Made by a program: the position numbers and the translations under genes. The notes under the pieces were generated by a model. The model was not told where the DNA came from and did no database searches. It worked only from the letters and a program-made list of their open reading frames with translations. From NCBI GenBank assembly GCA_038025085.1, contig CM076149.1, positions 42,311,001-42,375,000 of the forward strand: a stretch of 64,000 bases of DNA, read 5' to 3'. The stretch comes from Tetragonia tetragonoides. Its lineage: Eukaryota > Streptophyta > Magnoliopsida > Caryophyllales > Aizoaceae. Every line of letters begins with the position of its first letter. The stretch's first letter is position 1. Shown one piece after another: positions 54,762 to 64,000 of this stretch.

Positions 54762-57700
54762 CTCATATTGTGCACGTCCACCAAAGCCAGAATCTTCCTT
54801 AAGCAAGCACCTAACTGTCAGCAGATCTGGTCTCAACCAGTGAATGCAAACATCTGTAACAAAAATATGTAATCTGCTTCAGTAATATCTATCAGAACAG
54901 GCATAAGGCATGAGCATAGGTAATCACAGTATTTATAGACAACCTTGCACGTTAACAGAAAAGGAGAGGGTAGAAACCAGAAAATTGCCATGTTAATATA
55001 CAATTATACACATAGTATCAATACAAATTGTCTGTGCCAAGAAACATTAATACATTATGAACAACGCAAATACGGGCCATTGAACTAGAATTTCTTTTTT
55101 CCTATTTTCAGTTAAAAATAGTCAAAAAGGGACCGAGAAAGCTTTCATAGAATTTTTATATCAAGGGAGATCTTCACAACTGGGATCCAGAGGAGTTTAC
55201 GGTTCGCACCGGTGAGTGAGATTCTTGTCACATTTTTAATATGCGTTTTCAGAAGGATTAATTTGGGCACTGGATTCTTTGGTGATGTCTCTTGCAAAGT
55301 CATATGCTCAAATGTGTACACCCCAGTCACTTCCGAAGGCAGAAAGATTCTTTTAAAAACGAAGCTCTGCATGTAAAGCTTCATTCTAATTTGAAGTTTT
55401 GAGCCCAAGACAGAAAGCATCTTAGGAGGCCGAACAGAGCTCTTTAGCCATCAGCTACTATTTTGGAGCATATGCAGATCAAATGTGCTGGCTTTATTGG
55501 CTTTGTCTTGGTCCCTATGGCTGAAAATAGGAATCTTGAAACTAATATTGGAAGAACTTTCATCCACCAGTTTAGTTTGGGATTAGATGGCTCATGGTTG
55601 TAATTTGTAAAGGCTTCTCTCAGGCCATGGGTTTGTTTGAATGATTGCCAACAACATCAAGAAAAAGTATGCAAATTTTGGTATTAAATCACCGACATGA
55701 TGGAAAAGTGATCAAAATCAAGCCTCAAGGCTCTAGGCACCATTTGAAACCCTGTTTCCGGAAAGCCTGCTTCATATACTCACGGCAATAACACACTTAT
55801 GTTAGGTGAAGACATGAATACAACCGTTACTACCTGTATTGCCCACGATTGTTATGATGGTTATGCGGGAGTCTGTTGCCAAATTTAACGTCGACGAACC
55901 CTGAAAAAAGAGGCTTGTCATCCAGTATCTGGAATTCCTAAAACCTTTTAAATGCAAAGCAACAGAGCAGACTACATTTTTGGACCACCACGTAAACTAA
56001 AAGAAGGTAAATATACATATATCAACAAATTGACCATCGACCACTCTGTCTTCTCTTCCCTCAGCATCATATTACCTTGTCCAAATCCAAGATGGAAAAG
56101 CCGCCAACAAAACGTGCAGATGCAGAACCTGACACATCATTGGCGCCCCTTAATGTAACATGGATAGTAATTAACATGTCTTTCTTTCTTTCCATCGACT
56201 TGGATACAGAGCGAGCCAGATGTTCAGGGGAGTATGGGAAGAAAAGGCAATACGAATCACCAGTATCAAGATCCCTCCATGGCTGAGCATACCTAAATGA
56301 ATTTATATATGTTGAAGCCATAAGAGACGGTTGCAGATATGAAAGTAAAAGGCTCGTCTCTTTTCCCCTTTTTTGGGAGGGGGTGCAGGTCAGGGGGCAG
56401 GGAAAAGGAAGAGGGAGGTTAAGAAACAGAAACATACCCAACAAAATAGGGATCCACCTTGCAGACATAAGGAGCTTCAACATTTTTACTACGGGCTCCA
56501 AACATGTTTGTGCTGCAACATTTTAGATGGATTGCAAGAAGCATCAGACTTGAGAGTGAAATTTACAGTATTTTTTGACATTTGAAAGTAAAGTATTAAA
56601 AAATCAAACAAAAAAAGGAGAACAATTACTAAGTATTTCTACATAAATCCCTAAATACACAAAATAAATGCAGCAAAAACTAGTTCGATGTTCATTTACT
56701 GCTTCAATACATGGTAGTATGCAACTACTATGTAGTATCTATATTTCAAGGCAATGGAGGAGCCTGTCCATAGTCATGCCCCCCCCCCCCCCCCTCACAC
56801 ACACACACAGAGTTCATATCATAGATACATACACACATCAGATGAAACAGGATTATGATGACAGCAGCACCCCAAGGGTCACTAGTCTAACTAAATTAAT
56901 ATCTTCACCTTACAGGAAACTTTTGCCTTCCAAATAAATCTGAAATCAAAGAATCTATGGAGTAGAAATCAATTGAATCTATGGAGTAGACATCAATTGA
57001 ACCATTCAAGCAGAAGTATTTGCTACAAACCCTTCCATGTAAATCATAGGAGAAAGAAAAAACATGGGGTAAACAAAGGCATAATATCACGAAGGTGTGA
57101 GCAGGAACCTACAAGAGCATCGATCTTGAAGGCTACTCTCATGTCCTAGATCATAATGAAGCTCCTAGAGGAACAACAAGATGGATCAAAATCCCATGGA
57201 AACCCAAATAGTCCTAACAAGAAAACTGTCAACCTATTCCTAGTTTGACTGCTAATGCATTACCAAAACGAGGTGCTTAATAGTTTAGCCAAGATCCTTT
57301 ACATTTCACGATGCACTTGCAAAGGATATAATAAAAGAATAAGAAGATAACACCAAAAACAAACAATAAATAAACAATGGGCCAACAAGAAACACAACAG
57401 TTAACCTGCCCCAGATAAGCTATTATTAACTCACAAGACAAGTATGAAACTTGACTAACTAATACTGACAACCTAGAGACTAAATCATTGTCCTTGTTAA
57501 ATGAAAAAAAATACAGGCAAGAAGATAAGAGAGGAAATCAATTGAACTCGAGCACATGCACAGGAAAGAAACAAGACTCTCCCATTGCAAAACACAGGAC
57601 AGGGAAATTAACAAACCTGAATTTCACTGAGAATTTGTATCCTCCACGGGGGGACATAATATTTGTTAAGATGTCCCTTGGAGCATCAACATAAATGATA

Positions 57701-59851
57701 TTCCCCTTCAGCCCCGTAACAGTAGTTTGTGATTCCAAGCTTGGAAGTTGAAGAGGCACTGCCCACATGAAGGTATAATGATTCTTCCAGTGTTTGAAAA
57801 CTAAGATGCAAACGCCTAATCCCTAAATGTTTATTAAATATTGAACAAATAAGGAAACTATGTCAAATAATACCTAGTGTTCTGCCTTCCCCAACTGACT
57901 TACCATTTCCTGACAAATAGTTCACTGATGTGGCACTTTCATCGGCAAACGACCACTGTCCTGATGCATGATCATTTAGTTCTACAATAGCGCAAAAGGA
58001 AAAATAAGTACCATCAATAAAAAGTAGTAGCTGCAGGTTGCAACTGGATTTACCATAATTAGTAACTCTATCATTATTTATAGAAAAATCTGTCATATTC
58101 CACCCAAGAAACCAGCTTTTTTTTAATCCTTTGTTGTCAGACTCCACCTTCTACGACACTTTTTATTGTTAATCATAATGAAGGGGGGGGGGGAGATGCT
58201 ATGGTGCAATGCTTCACAACAATTAGAAATGAGGGGGGGAATAGGACATCAAAAAAGCTACCATGCTTGAAAGCATGCATGACACCATGAGTAAAACAGA
58301 TATCTACATAAAGACATACTTACATCAAATTTAAGGAATTCGCCTTCATCATATAATATCAAGTAGCTTCTTCTATGGTACAGAATGTTAAATGAAATGT
58401 TGAAAACAAACCTTGAGGAAGGTTTTGAGGAATGACTTTACGGTTGTTCTGCACCAAAGCACCGACAGGAACAAGGACTGGAGAAGGAGGATCTAGTGAC
58501 CTGGCTTCTGCTACGGTTAAAACAATTTTATCCCCCATGTGATCAAGCTGTGGCTCAAGTAGATGAACAGAGACTACCTCATGGCCAATTCCGACTCCTT
58601 TAACGACCAAAACGTCTGAAAATGCATCCTGCAAAGGAGGGGGGAAAAGAGTAATCAAGAGAGAACAGCGTAGATACAATGACAAAACTACAAATTCACA
58701 CTTACACTATCTTCAAGCTTTATCTGTGTATCCAGATCACCATAAAAGCCACCACAGTCGCTTAAGGAAGAATTCCTCAAAGGGACATGAAGAAGATGAT
58801 TAGATGACCCATTGCTTTTGGGCATCAGTTGCCACATGAACCGTAAGCCCACCAATGATGAGAACAAATTTTCTGCAGAAAACATGACAAGCAATGATAC
58901 TCCAAAATCACAATTCAAATTATGCTAGCAATTAAACCAAAGTAAATGACTAAGCATCAGAACAAAGCTCAACATCAGAAAAACATTATATAAAATTAGA
59001 GAAACTTCACAAGCTGTTATGGAATGAAATTCAAACTCCAACAATGACTGTCATTCCTCTAATCAAAATGTCAAATTACCTTCAGTATCAAAGGCACGAA
59101 CACGAAGAGTTGCGAGACTGTTTAAGTCAATTTCAACAGAGTTATGAAATATTTGGAGCCTGGAAAACATATCAATGTACACCTTGATACAAATTACAAT
59201 TCCTGTGCGAACATCAGCTGCATAAACAGCAGTCTCTTTTCGTCCAGTATAAGGAGCAACTGATCTCAGACGAGCACTAGCTGAACAGCTGCTGCTTTCT
59301 TTGTACTCAGGTATAACAGATAACAGATCATGATGATTCCACGACCTGTTTGTTAAACCCAAAACATCAAATTACATGACTCAATTCATATGTAAACAAA
59401 GTTATTATGAGAGAAAACCCAGATATAGCAATCGCAACCCTCAACCAACCACAAAGTTAAACAGATGGAAACCCTAATCCCTTTAGAAAATCACAAATTT
59501 TCAAAAAAAATTCTCAAACAGAACCCATACAAAAACATTACTGCACTTCCAAAACAAAACTTGTCAAAAAGCCCAGAATTTGTGAGAAAGCCATAATCTT
59601 GAACAATGAAACAAAAGGGAGATAAAGGAAAATTAACCAAAAAGTGTTTAAAATCAGAAACTTTACCACGTGAAGCAGCCATGAGTGCCTTGAAGATGAT
59701 ATTCAATTGGATGACTCAATTTGGGTGGAAGCAAAACATTAACATCCGAAAACTGAGGTCTGCGATTGCTACAGACCAATGATTCAGTTGCTGTGAGGAG
59801 AAAAACGACCACCAAAATCAAAATCCAGGAGAGAGAGAATCGGAAGAACAT
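54762..59851 (-). pseudogene. GP210: GP210 nucleoporin, exons 1-10 (N-terminal 512 residues)
   Basis: GP210 is a large single-pass lumenal nucleoporin of the nuclear pore membrane ring. Ten exons with GT-AG borders and consistent phases are readable on the minus strand: 59667-59851, 59080-59345, 58706-58872, 58412-58628, 57874-57981, 57617-57758, 56438-56512, 56076-56292, 55834-55900, 54762-54853 (1536 nt, exactly 512 codons). Exon 1 gives a signal peptide (FFRFSLSWILILVVVFLL) then FSDVNVLLPPKL. Later exons give GRKETAVYAADVRTG, VVSVHLLEPQLDH, YAQPWRDLDTG, VSGSASARFVGGFSILDLD and GFGGRAQYE. No stop or frameshift is seen in these exons. The middle of the protein is absent, so the locus cannot make a full GP210. 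Confidence 0.85.
56781..56810. repeat. Poly-C and CA microsatellite in GP210 intron 6
   Basis: A run of about 17 C followed by CACACACACACA, inside the intron between exons 6 and 7. Confidence 0.9.
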
Positions 59852-59861
59852 TTTGGCCCTT

Positions 59862-59867
59862 CACGTG
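59862..59867. promoter_or_regulatory. G-box upstream of GP210
   Basis: CACGTG lies about 11 bp upstream of the GP210 start codon, probably in the leader or core promoter. G-boxes bind bZIP and bHLH factors. Only about 150 bp separate the start codon from the transposon at 60011, so the upstream promoter may have been replaced. Confidence 0.4.
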
Positions 59868-60010
59868 AGTGGCTTCACAGTTCAGTGGTTTGTTTTGCAA
59901 CCAATTAGAGTATTTGTCGTGTGCATGTGCGTGTCTACCCATGCTAATTTGCTTGCCTTTGTCTACCCAGTCAATCACTCATATATCACTATCACATAGG
60001 AGTAATTATA

Positions 60011-61075
60011 GGCAACTGTTATTGCCAGGTTAAAAAACACTAATGCCAGGCCCAAAAATTGTTGAGTAGACAATTTAGCTCTTTATATTAATTAGGCAAC
60101 TTAAATCATTCTCTTTTTGTAGTATAGCTTTATTTACGCTTTTTTAGCTTATTTACCTATTAAGTATCTATCTATTTTAATCATAATGATAGTCAAATAA
60201 AATGTTTCCAAAATTATAAAGAATATTTTCATTGATACAAAATATCTAAGATCCAAAAATAAAATAGTTGAAATATGCAATAACTTTAATTGCTTGGGTT
60301 GTTGGGCATGTTATTCACCGACGACAATTATGAATTAATTAATGAGATGCAAACATTTATTTGCTTGATTTTTTTTCTTTTCTATTATAATATTATGGAG
60401 GATGCAATTAGAATTTACAAGTTATATAATCCTTACGTAAAGAGTGTACTTCCCCCTCAACAAAAAAATATGTAAATAGTGTGCTACGTTCTAATCAGTA
60501 ATGATGAAACTCTGTCAAGAGTTTTAAAGATGTCTATACTTAAGTGCTACGATATTTATTTTAGAATTTCGTAGTAACTACTATTTTAGTTGAAATCTTT
60601 TTATAATTTTGCTAGCAATTTTTAAAACTAAGTTATTATTTTTGGATAAAAAGGATCTTGCTAGGTTAGCTTCTTTTTCTAAAAATTTGATTGGAGAAGT
60701 TACGTTGTACATGGCTATAGTAAGCATATAGAACTAGAATAATACATGAGGACGAAGATATTTAGCAAAAGAGATCAGAATCATGGAAATCAAAGAGTCA
60801 TGGATTATGACTTATGATAGGATGAGAGCAATATAATATATGATGTGATATTATTCTCAATTCAATCTCCCTTCCAAATTTAATGCTAAATTGGTGGAAT
60901 TATTGGATCCCTAATCCTAATACATTTTCCATAATTTTTGTTTGTAAAAAAGGCAATTAAAGATTGTATGGGAGAGAATATGTATTTTGCCTTATTAATA
61001 TGAAGGGTTACATTGTCAACTCAAAAAATTAATGACCTGGCATTAGTATTTTTAGGCCTGGCAATAACAACGGCC
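60011..61075. mobile_element. DNA transposon with ~60-75-bp TIRs (MULE- or hAT-like), 1065 bp
   Basis: The left end has TGTTATTGCCAGGTTAAAAA then ACTAATGCCAGGCCC; the right end, reversed, has TTGTTATTGCCAGGCCTAAA then ACTAATGCCAGGTC. The flanks TAATTATA and AAATTATA (60003-60010, 61076-61083) agree at seven of eight bases. The interior is AT-rich with no transposase. It lies between the GP210 start and the truncated NPF gene. Confidence 0.75.
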
Positions 61076-61150
61076 AAATTATATTACTATTAAAATGGGT
61101 ATGTATTTGAACTAGGTTGCTTTGTTGTTGGTTTTTTTTCTTTTTTTTTT

Positions 61151-63456
61151 TTGGTGCATTTTTGGCAAATTCCAAATAATGTCTCTTTATTGTTGTTGGC
61201 TTATGAGGTTTGCTGGGCTATTAGCAATGCTCTTGGTGTGTTAATAGTCGTTCAAGAGAAAGTCAGTTGGGCAATAAGTTTTTGGATTGGGATTTCTGGA
61301 AATACAATTGCGATAATACTTTTTTTATTAGGTTCTCAATATTATCGACATATTATGCCCCAAGCTAATAACCCTGTTACTGGCATGGCACGAGTTCATG
61401 ATGATCGTGTTCATGATGATCATGAATTTCCGAGCTTGGAGATTGTGCAAGAAATTGTTCCTAGCAAAAGCCAGAGGTACAGAATCTCCTTTCATACTTT
61501 CTTGGGTTAAGTTTTAGGGTGCGTTCTTTTTTACGTACTTAATAATTGGTTCAGTTTAGTAGAGTTACGTACGTTCAATACAGTTCAATTTAGTTCAGTA
61601 AAAAAGACCGCGTCTTTAATGATAATTGTAAGGATTTTCTAAGAGATTAGACATTTTTGATATTCGAGAAGTAAATATCTATATTCATAGTATATACAGA
61701 AAAAATTAACCATCACTAGTTTACTCTGTTCTTTTGTATGTTTTCAACAAGTACTTAACTTGGCGATCATTTAGGTCATGTATGCCTCATGCCTCTATAT
61801 TGGTCAATTGAAGTAGTTGCTATATAGTACTCAGAAAGTCTTATATCTTACTTAATTTACAATTGGAAACAATAATTTTGTACCTTTAGCTAATAACTAA
61901 TGAAAGCATATACCTTGAATTTCTTCACTTCCTTGTACATACTCCATCAAGCAACTTCATCCCATATATGGCAAAGTAATATAAATCCTCTTTCAATAAT
62001 GCATGAGTTGGGTAATAATATAAAATTTTGTGTACTTAAGATCAATTAGTTGTACTGTATAGTCTATATTAAAGCTGCGTTTGATTCATTTGGAAAAAAT
62101 TTAACTGAACTGAACTGTAAGCAGTCTAGCATTAAGAGAAAAGGGGGGAATTTTAAAAGAAGAAACTAAAGTTGTGAAGAATATACTTAATTAGCTTTCG
62201 ATATTATGATCTAGGGGAAAGGTATAGAAGTAGCAACAAGTAAATGTATACGAACAACAACGTTTCGTATGAAATGTTTAAAATTGCATGTTGTCTGTGC
62301 AGTCCTAATAAAATTTAATTAAAATGATGATTGCACGAAGAAAAACACTCACATCTCTCTGTTTTTTTTTTTTGGGCGTGTGTAACAAATACATCGGTTA
62401 AAACTTTTTGCGATCTCAGATTTTTTTCATTTTTAAGTCTTCCGATACAATTTCCTAAACAAAAAAATGAGCTAACATATACTTGCCCTATGTTTGTGTT
62501 CTAATCAACTTAATCGCCCATTTAAATGCAGATATCTGAACCAAACAAGTCCAACAGATAATAACACCACCTTTATAATCACGAACTTCAAGTCATGGAG
62601 CCAAACCTTATTGGATACAACCGTACAAGTAGACGACTTGAAGAGAGTAGCCAAAATAATACCCGTTTGGTCAACCAGCATTCTCTTGAACACGGTTGTT
62701 ACAACAAGCGCCACCCTAGTAGTGCTCCAAGCTTCAACCATGGACTTGACCATTTTTAGGTCCAAATTCAAGATACCGGCGACTTCCATCACCATCGTTA
62801 GCCTCGTAATCACCGCCCTGACACTCTCGATTTTCGACCGTGTTCTATATCCTATGTGGCAAAAAGTCGTTGGTCAACCATTTAAACCCCTACAAAGAAG
62901 TGGTGTAGGACATGTTTTTGTTATTCTAGGGATGATCGGATTGGCTTTGGTCGAAATACGACGCCCATCCTTAATTAAGACCCACTATATGGGTCAATCC
63001 CAGGCCGAAACACTAGTCTCGGCCTGGTGGCTAGTGATTCCCCTAGCGTTACTCGGTATTGGAGCCGCATATTATTTTCCTGGTGGATTGACATTCCATT
63101 ACCAAGAATTCCCCAAATCTCTCAAGAGTACTTCCACGGCCGTGCCTTCAATTCAAGTCGTAACAGGGTTTTACCTAAGCAAAGCATTTGTCAATGTGGT
63201 TAAAAATAAAACGTCGTGGATACCGGATGATACTAATCTTGGAAGGTTAGACCTTGCCTATTGGATTTTGGCTATTATCGCGGCTATCAATTTTGGTTAT
63301 TTTCTTATATGTGCCCATTTCTACAAGTACAACATCCAAGATTCTGATAACGAGTCCACACAACCTCAGCCACAGTTGGTACTTACAAGCTTACAGCTCA
63401 CAAAACGTAAGGGTGCAAATGAGCCGAGCCAAATATTATTTCGACTTATTTACTAA
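61151..63456 (+). pseudogene. NPF2-type (NRT1/PTR) transporter, 5'-truncated
   Basis: NPF proteins are 12-helix proton-coupled transporters of nitrate, peptides and other solutes. Two exons remain. The first (about 61166-61476, donor CAGAG|GTACAG) has QEKVSWAISFWIGISGN and FLLGSQYYRHIMP, helices 5-6 and the start of the central loop. The second (62532-63456, acceptor AATGCAG) carries the C-terminal half: VDDLKRVAKIIPVWSTSIL, LSIFDRVLYPMWQKVVGQP, PLQRSGVGHVFV, YFPGGLTFHYQEFP, DDTNLGRLDLAYWILA. This pattern fits the NAXT-like NPF2 clade. The exons encoding roughly the first 200 residues are missing: upstream is a poly-T stretch and a transposon end. The first exon also lacks about two residues before QEKVSW. 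Confidence 0.82.
61516..61618. mobile_element. Small MITE-like inverted repeat in the NPF intron
   Basis: GGGTGCGTTCTTTTTTACG on the left pairs with GTAAAAAAGACCGCGTC on the right, enclosing CAGTTCAATTTAGTTCAGT-like words as in the Tourist-like element at 33779. The target duplication is unclear. Confidence 0.5.
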
Positions 63457-64000
63457 TCAAGCCTTGAATTGATGCTCGTGTTCATGCGAACTAACTCGTG
63501 TTTGACTCGTTTATTATCATATAAACTCGTGTTTGACTCGTTTATTATCGAACGAGCTACTATGACCGAGAGTTTATCCGCACCTTTGCACCGGAGGAGA
63601 GGAGTACATATTTGGTCACCACATAAATTTCTCCTTTCCTTAGTTTTCATTGTTAATCAGGACTATTTTGTAACTCATCATTCTTTTATTGTTTACAGAA
63701 ATTTGAAGAAATTATTAACTTTCTTTTAGGGTTCTTACTTCTTAGTGATTATTACTTCACTGTAATTATACATTGGTTATAAATTTTGCTGAAGAACTCA
63801 CCGAACAACGAGATCAGTATTTAGAAATGTATGTAGGAGTCATTTTCAATGATTCGTGACCCTTAATTGTTTTCCACCAAAAGTTACAAAAAAAACTATC
63901 TAATAGAAGCTTTTGTGATTTTGCAATAATACCAATAAGTATACATGCATAGTCAATAGAGAACAGCAAAATCAAAGTAGTTGAACAAAATTAGAAGCAA
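63457..64000. other. 3' flank of NPF fragment with a short tandem repeat
   Basis: Two copies of a 31-bp unit ACTCGTGTTTGACTCGTTTA... lie at about 63494-63555, just past the NPF stop codon. The rest is AT-rich with no gene visible to the window end. Confidence 0.6.

Noticed and set aside
55145..55420. 91-codon minus-strand frame in GP210 intron 9
   Set aside because: Exons 9 and 10 join in phase without it and no domain is recognisable.

Overview
This is nuclear DNA of a flowering plant, almost certainly a eudicot. It shows AT-rich intergenic DNA, GT-AG introns, Ty1/copia, L1 LINE, MULE, Stowaway, Tourist-like and hAT-like elements, and recognisable plant genes (GP210, APO1, an NPF2 transporter). 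Species cannot be fixed from sequence alone. Most of the window is transposon-derived; only one host gene looks intact.

Layout. 1-5 kb: AT-rich DNA with a 504-bp non-autonomous MULE (1658-2161) and a large inverted repeat of a GACCCG-rich repeat family (about 2.5-4.4 kb). 5.1-10.2 kb: a Ty1/copia element on the minus strand with one frameshift. 10.2-13.1 kb: repeats, a SINE-like copy and a Stowaway MITE. 13.1-21.6 kb: a direct tandem duplication; the first unit holds a 2.6-kb MULE carrying the 5' halves of two convergent genes (a plant-mobile-domain gene and a FAR1-type transposase), while the second unit preserves the empty insertion site. 22.9-24.5 kb: an intact-looking six-helix membrane protein gene of unknown function whose start codon is an exon boundary. 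24.7-31.0 kb: a full-length L1 LINE (minus strand) with a 22-bp target duplication and a single amber codon in ORF2. 31-34.5 kb: intergenic DNA with MITEs. 34.6-36.4 kb: about six copies of a ~310-bp tandem repeat. 36.7-41.8 kb: a small secreted-protein gene interrupted by a young copia element (TSD CCATT). 41.8-44.4 kb: fragments of the membrane-protein gene around a 1.4-kb MULE containing a PIF/Harbinger transposase tail. 44.4-47.2 kb: a 3'-truncated APO1-like gene (minus). 49.1-59.9 kb: the first ten exons and the last exon of a GP210 nucleoporin gene (minus), with the middle replaced by a decayed copia element that is itself full of other insertions. 60-61.1 kb: a long-TIR DNA transposon. 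61.2-63.5 kb: the last two exons of an NPF2-type transporter (plus).

The most unusual observation is in the MULE family. Both copies carry, just inside intron 1, arrays of ~23-bp near-palindromes phased every 33 bp. The palindrome sequence differs completely between the copies, while period, position and design are the same. The two element ends are also consistently different from each other, and the end next to the transposase exon is always the same type. The run of truncated gene copies from 36 to 63.5 kb suggests a decaying, probably low-recombination region; that last point is inference.
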